Of a DNA stretch of 14,419 nucleotides, positions 1 through 7,539 are shown piece after piece. Made by a program: the position numbers and the translations under genes. The notes below the pieces were generated by a model. That model was given only the letters and a program-made list of their open reading frames with translations, ran no database searches and was not told where the DNA came from. Position 1 is the stretch's first letter; every line of letters begins with the position of its first letter. Location of the stretch: the NCBI GenBank assembly GCA_013203755.1, contig JABMPI010000337.1:1-14419 (forward strand). Direction: 5' to 3'. Origin of the DNA: Bacteroidota bacterium. GTDB taxonomy: Bacteria; Bacteroidota; Bacteroidia; Bacteroidales; Prolixibacteraceae.

Positions 1-581
1 CTACGGTGTTCTCCCCTATATTTCATGTCGGGTCTGTAACTAATATAAATATCGCCAAAAGGTGTGTGCCCATTGTCACTTGGGCGACTTAACATTGCAA
101 ATTTTCCATCAATTTTTTCGGGGAATAAAACACCATTTCGGTTAAACGGCAAAAAGGCATTTTCGCACTGGTGAAAAGTTACAAAGTCGAAAGTGTAGGC
201 AATGCCAATAGTTGGACCGTTGTATCCATTACACCAGGTTACCCAGTACCGGTCTTCAATAAAAGTAACGCGCGGGTCGTATTTATAATCCGACTCTATC
301 ATTTCTGTATTTCCCGCAACCATTTCAATGGGATCGTGATTGATGTCCCAATTGATTCCATCGGTGCTAAAACCTGCAAAAATATTCATTTGCACTGCTT
401 TGTTATCGCAACGGAAAACACCGGCAAATCCATTTTTAAAAGGTACAACCGCACTGTTAAAAATACTGTTTGATGTAGGAATATGATACCGGCCAATTAC
501 CGGATTTTGCGAGTAACGCCACATAACATCGGTCGATCCTTGTGGGCGTTCTTCAAAAGGTATATTTGCTTTTGTTGTCAT
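1..581 (-). CDS. GH130 family beta-mannoside phosphorylase, N-terminal part (cut by window edge)
   Basis: The first 193 codons are present, starting at the ATG at 581-579; the gene runs off the left edge. The reading contains the motifs WRYSQNPVIGRYHIPTSNSI, FNSAVVPF, FAGVFRCD, YDPRVTFIEDRYWVTWCNGY, FLPFNRNGVLFP and SRPSDNGHTPFGDIYIS, which I recognise as the N-terminal half of a GH130 five-bladed propeller, closest to the subgroup (GH130_2) of Ruminococcus RaMP2-like enzymes. Characterised members split beta-1,4-mannosides such as mannooligosaccharides or mannosyl-GlcNAc with inorganic phosphate in the cytoplasm, giving mannose 1-phosphate. No signal peptide is visible, which fits a cytoplasmic enzyme. 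It starts 12 bases after the MFS carrier stop, so the two are very likely one transcript and the carrier probably supplies its substrate. The exact substrate cannot be told from this fragment, and some GH130 members are hydrolases. Confidence 0.88.
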   Translation of the reverse strand, partial: MTTKANIPFEERPQGSTDVMWRYSQNPVIGRYHIPTSNSIFNSAVVPFKNGFAGVFRCDNKAVQMNIFAGFSTDGINWDINHDPIEMVAGNTEMIESDYKYDPRVTFIEDRYWVTWCNGYNGPTIGIAYTFDFVTFHQCENAFLPFNRNGVLFPEKIDGKFAMLSRPSDNGHTPFGDIYISYRPDMKYRGEHR

Positions 582-593
582 TTTAGTATGTTT

Positions 594-1898
594 TTATTTA
601 GTTGTTGAATTTTCAAGTTCCAGTTGTTCTTTATTATCGAGGTGTCCGAAAGGTACAAAATACGCAGCAAGAAAAACTGGGATGGTTGCTACCAGCACCC
701 AAATAAAATATACTTTGTAGCCCAGCATATCGCTAAAATATCCGCTTAGCATTGATGGGATCATAAATCCAAGGTTCATAATTCCGGTGGCAAATGCATA
801 GTGCGCCATTTTGTATTTTCCCGGAGCAACCTGTTGCATCATAAATAACATAAGTCCTACAAAACCAAAACCATATCCAAGGTATTCGAAAGTAACCGCC
901 GCAGTAATAATATAAAGGTTATCGGGTTGAGAACTGGATAAAAAAGCAAAAACTATAAATGGAATATTAAACGAAGCTACCAAAACCATAAGTGCCTTTT
1001 TTAGTCCACGTTTGGCAATGTAGTAACCTGCCAGTAACGAGCCTAATACGAAGGCAACCGTTCCGAATGTTCCATAAATAACACCAATTTGAGCAGTTGA
1101 TAATCCTAGTCCGCCATCGGCAACAGCAGCTTTAAAAAATAGTGGCGCAATTTTAATCGCAAAACCTTCAGCAAATCGGTAAAGAAGTATAAAGGCAATG
1201 TACCAGTAAATATATTTTTTCTGAAAAAAGGTTTTTAGAACATCCCAAAGAGTTGCAAAACCATCTTTTAACGAAGTAACTTCGGTGGTTGTATTTCCTC
1301 CTTTTGGCAGCATTCGGCTGTGGTATAGACCTGCTAGAATCATAACCGCAGCAATACCAAACATAACTGCCATCCAGGCATTTACAACGCCCATAGATTT
1401 TTCGAGTATCCCTGCCAGAGTAACAAATCCTCCATAAGCCGCCAGTTTTCCAATGTTGTACGATGCCCCCTGCCAGCCGATGTATTCGGCCTGTAGTTTC
1501 GTCGATAAATCATGCAGGTAAACGCCATCGGTAGCAATATCGTTTGTAGCACCACTAAAGGCAATAATTCCTAAAAGTGCAATGGAATAGGTAAAATAGT
1601 TGTTAAATGGGAGCGACAAAGCTACCAATGCAAAGGTAATTCCAGTTACAAATTGACTGGTAACCACAAAAAATTTCTTCGATTTAAACATTTCCAGTAC
1701 AGGACTCCAGAGTGGCTTCAGTGTCCATGGCAGCATAATTAATGAGGTCCAGAATGCAATCTGAGTGTCGGAAATCCCCATATTTTTATACATAATTGCA
1801 GTGGATTGTGCCAGTACAACAAAAGGTAAACCCATTGCAAAATATGCCGTTGGAATCCAATAAACCGGTTTTGTTTGGTTTGTTTTTTCTTTGGTCAT
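594..1898 (-). CDS. AmpG-like MFS sugar transporter
   Basis: A 434-residue inner-membrane protein with about 12 hydrophobic segments. The start YWIPTAYFAMGLPFVVL, followed by a short cytoplasmic loop and the segment MLPWTLKPLWSPVLE, has the layout of the AmpG branch of the major facilitator superfamily, in which the conserved PW.K..W.P stretch follows the second helix. AmpG itself imports GlcNAc-anhydromuropeptides. This relative sits 12 bases upstream of a GH130 phosphorylase, so uptake of a mannose- or GlcNAc-containing oligosaccharide is the likely job (inference). The frame stays open to a TTG at 1901-1899, but the ATG at 1898-1896 directly after it is the better start. The promoter must lie in the 146 bases shared with the divergent GH18 gene; on this strand I saw only weak -7 matches (for example TAATTTCG at 1935-1928). 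Transporter class is confident, substrate is not. Confidence 0.88.
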   Translation of the reverse strand: MTKEKTNQTKPVYWIPTAYFAMGLPFVVLAQSTAIMYKNMGISDTQIAFWTSLIMLPWTLKPLWSPVLEMFKSKKFFVVTSQFVTGITFALVALSLPFNNYFTYSIALLGIIAFSGATNDIATDGVYLHDLSTKLQAEYIGWQGASYNIGKLAAYGGFVTLAGILEKSMGVVNAWMAVMFGIAAVMILAGLYHSRMLPKGGNTTTEVTSLKDGFATLWDVLKTFFQKKYIYWYIAFILLYRFAEGFAIKIAPLFFKAAVADGGLGLSTAQIGVIYGTFGTVAFVLGSLLAGYYIAKRGLKKALMVLVASFNIPFIVFAFLSSSQPDNLYIITAAVTFEYLGYGFGFVGLMLFMMQQVAPGKYKMAHYAFATGIMNLGFMIPSMLSGYFSDMLGYKVYFIWVLVATIPVFLAAYFVPFGHLDNKEQLELENSTTK

Positions 1899-2008
1899 CA
1901 ATTTATTATTTGAATATTTAATTGCGCCGAAATTACATTAACTAATTTTAATTGTGAATAAAGTAGGCTAATTTTTAAAATATTTTATAAAGTTGAACTA
2001 CTTAAATA

Positions 2009-2016
2009 TATATTTG
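2009..2016 (+). promoter_or_regulatory. Bacteroidota -7 promoter element for the GH18 gene
   Basis: TATATTTG matches the Bacteroidota sigma-ABfr -7 consensus TAnnTTTG exactly and lies 28 bases ahead of the GH18 ATG. No TTG is found at the usual -33 distance; the nearest (1993-1995) is only 13 bases upstream. The surrounding DNA is very AT-rich, so a chance match is possible. Confidence 0.45.
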
Positions 2017-2044
2017 TCTTTTTATTGAATAAAATCTAATAATT

Positions 2045-3235
2045 ATGATAAATAAAAATTTCTATCTCCCAATAGCCATAATAGCCATTATTTTTTTGTT
2101 TAGTAATTGTAAGTTAGCTGAGAAAAAAACCAAAACTGAAAATCAAACTGTTCAACCAGAAAAGAAATACATGGTAGTTGCATACGTTGCTGGCTACCGT
2201 GATTTTGATTTCACAACTATTGATGTTTCAGGAATTACACATATAAATTATGCATTTGGCAATATTCGTGATGGAGAAGCAGTTTTTGACACCACAAAAA
2301 TTGATGGTAAAAACCTAACGCCAAAAGATATTTATGCTTTAAATAGTTTGAAATCGAAAAATCCTGATTTAAAAATTTTAGTTTCTGTGGGTGGCTGGTC
2401 GTGGTCTAAAGGATTCTCGGATGCCGCTTTAACTGCCGAGTCGCGTTTGAAATTTGCAAAGAGTTGTGCGGTTTTTGTGGAAAAATATAATTTAGATGGT
2501 ATCGACCTCGATTGGGAATATCCTAATCAAATTGGTGCAGGAAATGTTCATCGCCCTGAAGATGTGCAAAATCTTACTTTAATGCTGAAAGCAGTTCGGG
2601 AGCAGTTAGATTTATTGGCTAAAAAAGAGGGAAAAGGCAAACATTATTTACTTGCAATTGCTACAGGAGCAGACCAGGCGTATGTAAAAAATACTGAACT
2701 AAACGAAATTCATAAGTATATTGATTTTTTGAATATAATGACCTATGACTTTTATAACGGTTTGCATAAAGTAACCGGGCATCACAGTAATCACCGGCCT
2801 TCGGCAAAACCAGAAATGGATATGAATAGTGTAATAAATGCAGTGGATATGCATGTGAAAGCTGGTTTCCCTGCCGAACAAATAAATCTTGGGATCCCTT
2901 TTTATGGCCGCATTTGGGAAGGGGTAAAAGCCGATAATGATGAGGTTTTGTTTAAAGATGCCGAAACGGTTGGAATGGGAATTGACTACGATAATTTTTA
3001 TGAGAATATAAATGTTAATGGATTTAAGCGTTTCTGGGACGATGATGCAAAAGCTCCTTATTTGTGGAATGCCGAAGAGAAAACATTTATTTCATACGAG
3101 GATGAGGAATCAATTCAATATAAAATAGAATATTTGAAACAAAAGGGATTGGCAGGAGTAATGTTTTGGGAATTTAGTGCCGACCACGAAAAAACTTTAT
3201 TAAATGCCGTTATCGAAAATATTGGCAAAAAATAG
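2045..3235 (+). CDS. GH18 chitinase-like lipoprotein
   Basis: A 396-residue glycoside hydrolase. The N-terminus is a lipoprotein signal: a hydrophobic stretch at residues 8-19 then FSNC with the acylated Cys at 22, followed by a Lys-rich linker to about residue 41. The GH18 barrel follows: YVAGYRDF near 47-54, SVGG at 114-117, the catalytic DGIDLDWE at 151-158 (DxxDxDxE, acid Glu158), MTYDFYN at 232-238, a PFYGRIW segment and the late-barrel GVMFWEFSAD with Trp375. All catalytic residues are present. The family cleaves beta-1,4-GlcNAc linkages through substrate-assisted catalysis; the Tyr-rich MTYDFYN and FYGR elements resemble chitinases more than endo-beta-N-acetylglucosaminidases, but either is possible. 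It probably acts on the cell surface or periplasmic face of the outer membrane. It is divergent from the MFS/GH130 unit, which suggests a shared pathway, and ends at the perfect hairpin at 3276-3315. Confidence 0.93.
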   Translation: MINKNFYLPIAIIAIIFLFSNCKLAEKKTKTENQTVQPEKKYMVVAYVAGYRDFDFTTIDVSGITHINYAFGNIRDGEAVFDTTKIDGKNLTPKDIYALNSLKSKNPDLKILVSVGGWSWSKGFSDAALTAESRLKFAKSCAVFVEKYNLDGIDLDWEYPNQIGAGNVHRPEDVQNLTLMLKAVREQLDLLAKKEGKGKHYLLAIATGADQAYVKNTELNEIHKYIDFLNIMTYDFYNGLHKVTGHHSNHRPSAKPEMDMNSVINAVDMHVKAGFPAEQINLGIPFYGRIWEGVKADNDEVLFKDAETVGMGIDYDNFYENINVNGFKRFWDDDAKAPYLWNAEEKTFISYEDEESIQYKIEYLKQKGLAGVMFWEFSADHEKTLLNAVIENIGKK

Positions 3236-3275
3236 ATTGGACAATAAAGTGGTTTGAATTTATCAATCAAAAAAG

Positions 3276-3315
3276 AAAAGGAGCTAATTGAATTTCATTT
3301 CAATTAGCTCCTTTT
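3276..3315. terminator. Bidirectional intrinsic terminator between GH18 and TetR genes
   Basis: The arm AAAAGGAGCTAATTGAA (3276-3292) is perfectly complementary to 3299-3315, giving a 17-bp stem with a 6-base loop. The stem begins with A residues and ends with T residues, so an RNA from either strand ends in a U-tract. It lies between two convergent genes (stops at 3235 and 3345) and can serve both. Confidence 0.88.
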
Positions 3316-3344
3316 TAAATATTGTAAAATATAAAACCAGATTA

Positions 3345-3947
3345 TTATCTTTTCATAATCCCGTAACACATAATTTTTAAAATAATATCTACACTACGTT
3401 CCAGGTTTACATCTCCGTAGTTTCCAGCTGTAAGTGGCATTTCCAGTCCTTTAATTGCAGTGGTAATTCCAATGGCAGCCAAATTAAAATCGTAAATTTC
3501 AAATTCATTTTTGCGAACACCTTCAATCAGTATTCTCTTAATCATTCGTATTTCATCTTGCTCGTAACGTAATTTAATTTCGTCGATGAAACCTACTGCC
3601 GTAACATCGTTTTCAATTGCATGGTAAAAATTTGCCAGGCTTCTAAAAGTTGCCAATTTGGTTAAAATATAATCGCGAAGTTTATCTACCGGGTCAGTGT
3701 TGCGATTGATTACAATTTCAAGTTCGCGAGCCAGAATATCAACCTCTTTCATTATTACCGCCTGAAAAAGATCTTCTTTACTTTTAAAATAATAATAAAG
3801 AGAACTTTTGCCTTTACGAACCGCATTGGCAATGTCGTCGAGGGTAGTTTTTTTAAAGCCGTATTTACTAAAAATTTCGCGGGCAATTTTTAGAATATTC
3901 TCTCTGTTTTGGTCTTTTTTATTCCCGTTTTCGGTTTTAGTTTGCAT
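3345..3947 (-). CDS. TetR/AcrR family transcriptional regulator
   Basis: A 200-residue one-component repressor. Residues about 15-62 form the TetR DNA-binding domain: ILKIAREIFSKYGFKKTT, then the helix-turn-helix LDDIANAVRKGKSSLYYYF and the KEDLFQAVI helix, all close to family consensus. The rest is a helical ligand-binding and dimerisation domain that I cannot assign to a ligand class. The ATG at 3947 follows a purine-rich AGAGGAAAA ribosome-binding sequence, unusually clear for this phylum. The neighbour upstream on the same strand is RNase R, 146 bases away, and the gene has its own predicted promoter, so it appears monocistronic and probably autoregulated. No efflux pump or other obvious target lies next to it, so its regulon cannot be inferred from this window. 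Confidence 0.92.
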   Translation of the reverse strand: MQTKTENGNKKDQNRENILKIAREIFSKYGFKKTTLDDIANAVRKGKSSLYYYFKSKEDLFQAVIMKEVDILARELEIVINRNTDPVDKLRDYILTKLATFRSLANFYHAIENDVTAVGFIDEIKLRYEQDEIRMIKRILIEGVRKNEFEIYDFNLAAIGITTAIKGLEMPLTAGNYGDVNLERSVDIILKIMCYGIMKR

Positions 3948-3979
3948 TTTTCCTCTTTTGCTTTATTAAATTTAGAAAA

Positions 3980-4013
3980 CAAATATAACTATTTATTTCA
4001 TCCATAAAAACAA
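3980..4013 (-). promoter_or_regulatory. Predicted promoter of the TetR gene
   Basis: On the minus strand a perfect -7 box TATATTTG lies at 3987-3980 and a TTG at 4013-4011, 23 bases upstream, at the long end of the spacing reported for Bacteroidota. It would give a leader of roughly 25 bases before the ATG at 3947. The TTG belongs to the 8-bp palindrome CAAATTTG (4011-4018); this could be part of an operator for the regulator itself, but eight AT-rich bases are weak evidence. Confidence 0.5.
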
Positions 4014-4093
4014 ATTTGAACTTTTTAGTCAAATGGACGATTTTTATTTAAAAGCCCCACAGTACTTGTAAATAGGTGAATTATAATTGGTTG

Positions 4094-6265
4094 CTAGTCG
4101 AAACTGTCTATTTCCTCATTTTCTGTCAATAAAAAATCAAGTTGTTTTCGCTCGAGGTTTGTACGCCAGATTTTAACGGTTACTTCGTCGCCTAACCGAT
4201 AGGTTTTATTAGAATGTTTACCAACCAGAGCATAGTTTTTTTCATCTAAAATATAAAAGTCATCTACCAATTCCCGAAGTGGGACCATGCCTTCAATTTT
4301 ATTTAAAAGTTCCACATAAATGCCCCAATCGGTAATTCCAGAAATTACACCAGGATAAACTTTACCCACATGATCCTGCATAAACTCAACTTGCTTGTAT
4401 TTTATAGAAGCGCGTTCTGCATTTGCAGCTTTGGTTTCCATTTCGGATGAGTGCTTGCATAAACTTTCATATTTCTGCTCGTTTGCCGATCGTTCGTTTG
4501 CCAGATACTTTTCAAGCAGGCGGTGTACCATCATATCCGGGTAGCGTCGAATTGGCGAAGTAAAATGCGAATAGTATTCAAAAGATAAGCCATAATGCCC
4601 AATATTACGAGTGGAATATGCAGCTTTCGCCATGGTTCTAATGGCAAGAGTTTCAACTAAATTTTGTTCCTTTTTCCCTTTAACATTTGTAAGTAAATTG
4701 TTGAGCGAATCGGTAATAGATTTAGGAGTGGTTAGTTGTAAACCATATCCAAACCGTTGAATAAAAGTATTTAACGATTCCAGTTTTTCAGGATCGGGCT
4801 TGTCGTGAATTCGATAAACAAAAGTTTTGGGTGTTTTATTGTCCTGTTTTCTTCCTATAAATTCTGCCACCTTTTTATTGGCGAGCAGCATAAATTCTTC
4901 AATTAGTTTGTTCGAATCTTTTGCTTCGTTAAAATAGACAGAAAGTGGTTTCCCCTTTTCGTCTATTTTAAATTTGAGTTCAAAGCGTTCGAATGCAATC
5001 GACCCTTTTTTAAACCGTTTGTCTCGAAGTTGTTTTGCTAGATTATTCAGGGTTAGAATTTCATTTGAATAATCGCCTTCGCCGGTTTCAATAATTTTCT
5101 GTGCCTCTTCATACGCAAAACGTCTGTCTGAATGAATTACAGTTTTTCCAAACCACTCGTTGTTAATATTTGCCTGATCGTCTATTTCAAAAATGGCTGA
5201 AAAGCAGAGTTTATCTTCGTTTGGACGCAACGAGCAAACCCCGTTTGAAAGGCGCTCTGGTAGCATCGGAACCACTCGATCTACTAAATAAACCGAAGTT
5301 GCACGACTTTGCGCCTCTTCTTCAATAATCGTTTTTGGGACCACATAATGAGTTACGTCGGCTATGTGAACGCTAACTTCCCAGTTTCCGTTTTCCAGTT
5401 TCTGTAAAGAAAGTGCATCGTCAAAATCTTTGGCATCTGCCGGATCAATTGTGAAAGTGGTAATGTTGCGCACATCGCGGCGTTTTTTAATTTCTTCTTT
5501 TGGAATTTCCAACGGAATTTTTTCTGCCGCTTTGTCTACATTTTCCGGAAATTTATGTGGCAATTCAAATTGAGCTAAAATGGAGTGCATTTCTGCATCG
5601 TTGTCGCCAACATCTCCTAAAACTTCAATTATTTTCCCAAACGGACTGCGTGCATTTTCCGGCCACTCGTTAATTTCAGCAATGGCTCTTTGTCCATTTT
5701 TTGCGCCGTTCAGTTTTTCAAGCGGAATAAAAATATCGAAACCTACTTTCCCAGCTGGATTTAAAAATGCAAAGTTGCGTGAAATCTGAACGATTCCAAC
5801 AAACACTGTTTTTGCCCGTTCTAAAATTTCAATTATTTCACCCTCTAAATCATGTTTTTTACGGCGAGCGTAAATTCTTACCCGAACTTTATCGCCAGCC
5901 ATGGCATGTTTTAAATTGCGCGAAGAGATAAGTACCGGACGATCCACTTCATCGCTGTTTACATAAGCAAATCCTTGTGGTTGTAACTCCACAACTCCAC
6001 TTACCGTTCCTGTTTTAGCTTTTAGTTTATATTTTCCACGCGAAATCTGATCCAGATAATCATCATCGTTTAGCTCCTGTAAAACTACATCTATCAGTTT
6101 GCGGGTTTCAATATCTTTAACGCCAAGCCAAGTTGAAATTTGTTTGTAGTTTACCGTTTTCCCCGGTTCTTCGTAAAGAATTGCAAGAATTTCAGTTTTT
6201 AATTTTTTCTTATTGAATGTTCCTGAAGCCCGTTTTTTTTGGAACTTTTTTTTCTTTTTTGCCAT
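4094..6265 (-). CDS. rnr: Ribonuclease R (RNB family 3'-5' exoribonuclease)
   Basis: A 723-residue RNase II/R family exonuclease that degrades structured RNA from the 3' end. Domains in order: a Lys-rich N-terminus (MAKKKKKFQKKR), a winged-helix segment (about 25-75), two cold-shock-type OB domains (about 85-230), the RNB catalytic domain opening with TIDPADAKDFDDAL and containing the metal-binding aspartates 274, 280, 282 and 283, the late RNB motif FTSPIRRYPDMMVHR, and a C-terminal S1 domain (about 634-715). The frame is open 15 codons further upstream to an ATG at 6310, but the ATG at 6265 gives the usual MAKKKKK-type start and is preferred. The long Lys-rich C-terminal tail of E. coli RNase R is absent; the protein ends in acidic residues and the basic stretch is at the N-terminus instead. 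It starts 92 bases after the permease stop and may be transcribed with it or from its own promoter. Confidence 0.95.
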   Translation of the reverse strand: MAKKKKKFQKKRASGTFNKKKLKTEILAILYEEPGKTVNYKQISTWLGVKDIETRKLIDVVLQELNDDDYLDQISRGKYKLKAKTGTVSGVVELQPQGFAYVNSDEVDRPVLISSRNLKHAMAGDKVRVRIYARRKKHDLEGEIIEILERAKTVFVGIVQISRNFAFLNPAGKVGFDIFIPLEKLNGAKNGQRAIAEINEWPENARSPFGKIIEVLGDVGDNDAEMHSILAQFELPHKFPENVDKAAEKIPLEIPKEEIKKRRDVRNITTFTIDPADAKDFDDALSLQKLENGNWEVSVHIADVTHYVVPKTIIEEEAQSRATSVYLVDRVVPMLPERLSNGVCSLRPNEDKLCFSAIFEIDDQANINNEWFGKTVIHSDRRFAYEEAQKIIETGEGDYSNEILTLNNLAKQLRDKRFKKGSIAFERFELKFKIDEKGKPLSVYFNEAKDSNKLIEEFMLLANKKVAEFIGRKQDNKTPKTFVYRIHDKPDPEKLESLNTFIQRFGYGLQLTTPKSITDSLNNLLTNVKGKKEQNLVETLAIRTMAKAAYSTRNIGHYGLSFEYYSHFTSPIRRYPDMMVHRLLEKYLANERSANEQKYESLCKHSSEMETKAANAERASIKYKQVEFMQDHVGKVYPGVISGITDWGIYVELLNKIEGMVPLRELVDDFYILDEKNYALVGKHSNKTYRLGDEVTVKIWRTNLERKQLDFLLTENEEIDSFD

Positions 6266-6357
6266 TGCTACAATTGATATTTTCTGAGGTACAAGGTATA
6301 ATAAATGCATATAATAACAGAGGCAATCGCATTTATTAATTTGGTAAAAGGGGATTG

Positions 6358-7539
6358 TTAAAAATTCCGATGAACAAATTCGTATTTACGGCGGACATGA
6401 CATTTAGAACCACAAGTTCCGTTTGCTCCATAAGCTTTCCAGGTACATCCTTTACATGGATTGATAAAAAAGAAGCGTAATTTTTTTACAAGACCAAAAG
6501 AAATTATGGCAAAAAGAATTGCTCCAAACGGATAATGCCAGGTTGGAATATTTACTGTCATTCCAGGATCGCCAATGCGATCGCCAAAAATTAATGGCAC
6601 GCAACATTGTTGCACAACCAGTTCGCCTTGAACCCGAAAAGCGTGGTATTGATAGTCTGGAAAAACAAATTGGTCGGTTATTAAACCAGCAGTCAATGCT
6701 GCAACTATTAATGCAAGTGCATAAAAAATAGATGGTCGTAATCCCATCGATTGTCGAATGGCATTTAGTTCGCCAAGATTTGTTGCCGGACCGGCAATCA
6801 TGTATGCAATGGCAGCTCCGGGCGAAGCTCCTAATAACAATAGCCCTTGAACCACCGGGATAGAAGGAATGCTGCAAGCGTAAACCGGAATTCCTAATAT
6901 TATTACGTATAATAGGGTGGTAATGTCTTGCTGCCCAAGCCATGTAGAAATCCATTGCAACGGCAGCACTGCTAACAATAAAGAGGCAATTCCCAGTCCT
7001 ATTAAAATATCAACACTTATATCTGCACCCAATTCAAAAAACGACCATTTTATAGCTTTAAAAAATTTTGCATTGGGTTCTTTCGTTTTAATTGTTCTGA
7101 TATAGACATCTTGTGTTTTATTTTTTACTTTTTCTTCTGCAGGATTTTTAAATATTCTGTTTCCAATCCATCCAATAAAAAATGAGCCAACAATAGCTGC
7201 AATTATTAAAACCGCAGTAAGTTTCCAACCAAGGAGTTTTAACGAAATTGTTACTAAAACAGGAGATAAAATAGGTGTGGAAGTCATAAATGCAAGCATA
7301 TTTCCAATGGCTGCCCCACTTCGAAAAAGGCCAATTCCCAGAGGAATTGTTCCGCAAGAACAAAGCGGTAGAACACAACCCACACTAACCGATTTAAAAA
7401 GTGAGCTGGAAGTTCGGCCTCCCAAATGTTGCTGAAGTACGTTTGTTGGCACCCAAAACCGAATAATTCCGGCAATTAGAAATCCAAGTACAATGTATGG
7501 AGCCGACTCCAACATGGTATTATAAAGAATAGTAATCAA
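6358..7539 (-). CDS. SO_0444/ArsP-type heavy-metal permease
   Basis: A 393-residue polytopic membrane protein of the predicted permease family (DUF318/ArsP_1, PF03773). The first half carries the diagnostic segment GCVLPLCSCGTIPLGIGL (Cys55, Cys60, Cys62) and FMTSTPILSPVL; the second half carries the mirrored VYACSIPSIPVV and GASPGAAIAYMIAGPATN. A soluble linker near 130-165 joins the halves. Relatives are linked to export of copper, zinc or organo-arsenicals; the NCBI-style name SO_0444 family Cu/Zn efflux transporter fits best from memory, and the metal is not certain. Beyond the last helix lies a cytosolic tail with CxxC, Cys376, Cys380 and His381, a likely metal site, and a Cys pair at 312-313 lies in the preceding non-membrane segment. 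I chose the TTG start at 7539 because it overlaps the stop of the upstream gene (TTGA), which suggests translational coupling; an ATG at 7515 is the alternative and removes only eight residues. Confidence 0.85.
   Translation of the reverse strand: MITILYNTMLESAPYIVLGFLIAGIIRFWVPTNVLQQHLGGRTSSSLFKSVSVGCVLPLCSCGTIPLGIGLFRSGAAIGNMLAFMTSTPILSPVLVTISLKLLGWKLTAVLIIAAIVGSFFIGWIGNRIFKNPAEEKVKNKTQDVYIRTIKTKEPNAKFFKAIKWSFFELGADISVDILIGLGIASLLLAVLPLQWISTWLGQQDITTLLYVIILGIPVYACSIPSIPVVQGLLLLGASPGAAIAYMIAGPATNLGELNAIRQSMGLRPSIFYALALIVAALTAGLITDQFVFPDYQYHAFRVQGELVVQQCCVPLIFGDRIGDPGMTVNIPTWHYPFGAILFAIISFGLVKKLRFFFINPCKGCTWKAYGANGTCGSKCHVRRKYEFVHRNF

Noticed and set aside
171..473. Open frame on the plus strand, 100 codons
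   Set aside because: It lies wholly antisense to the GH130 reading, which has strong family motifs; its own protein shows no recognisable features.
1902..2044. Operator or riboswitch in the divergent MFS/GH18 intergenic region
   Set aside because: No clear inverted repeat or structured element was found, only AT-rich DNA with one good -7 match on the plus strand.
6266..6310. Fifteen-codon N-terminal extension of RNase R (ATG at 6310)
   Set aside because: The extension is hydrophobic and unlike RNase R; the internal ATG at 6265 gives the expected MAKKKKK start.
6452..6955. Open frame of 167 codons on the minus strand within the permease gene
   Set aside because: It is a shifted frame of the permease with Trp/Cys/His-rich nonsense composition; the permease frame carries the family motifs and runs uninterrupted.
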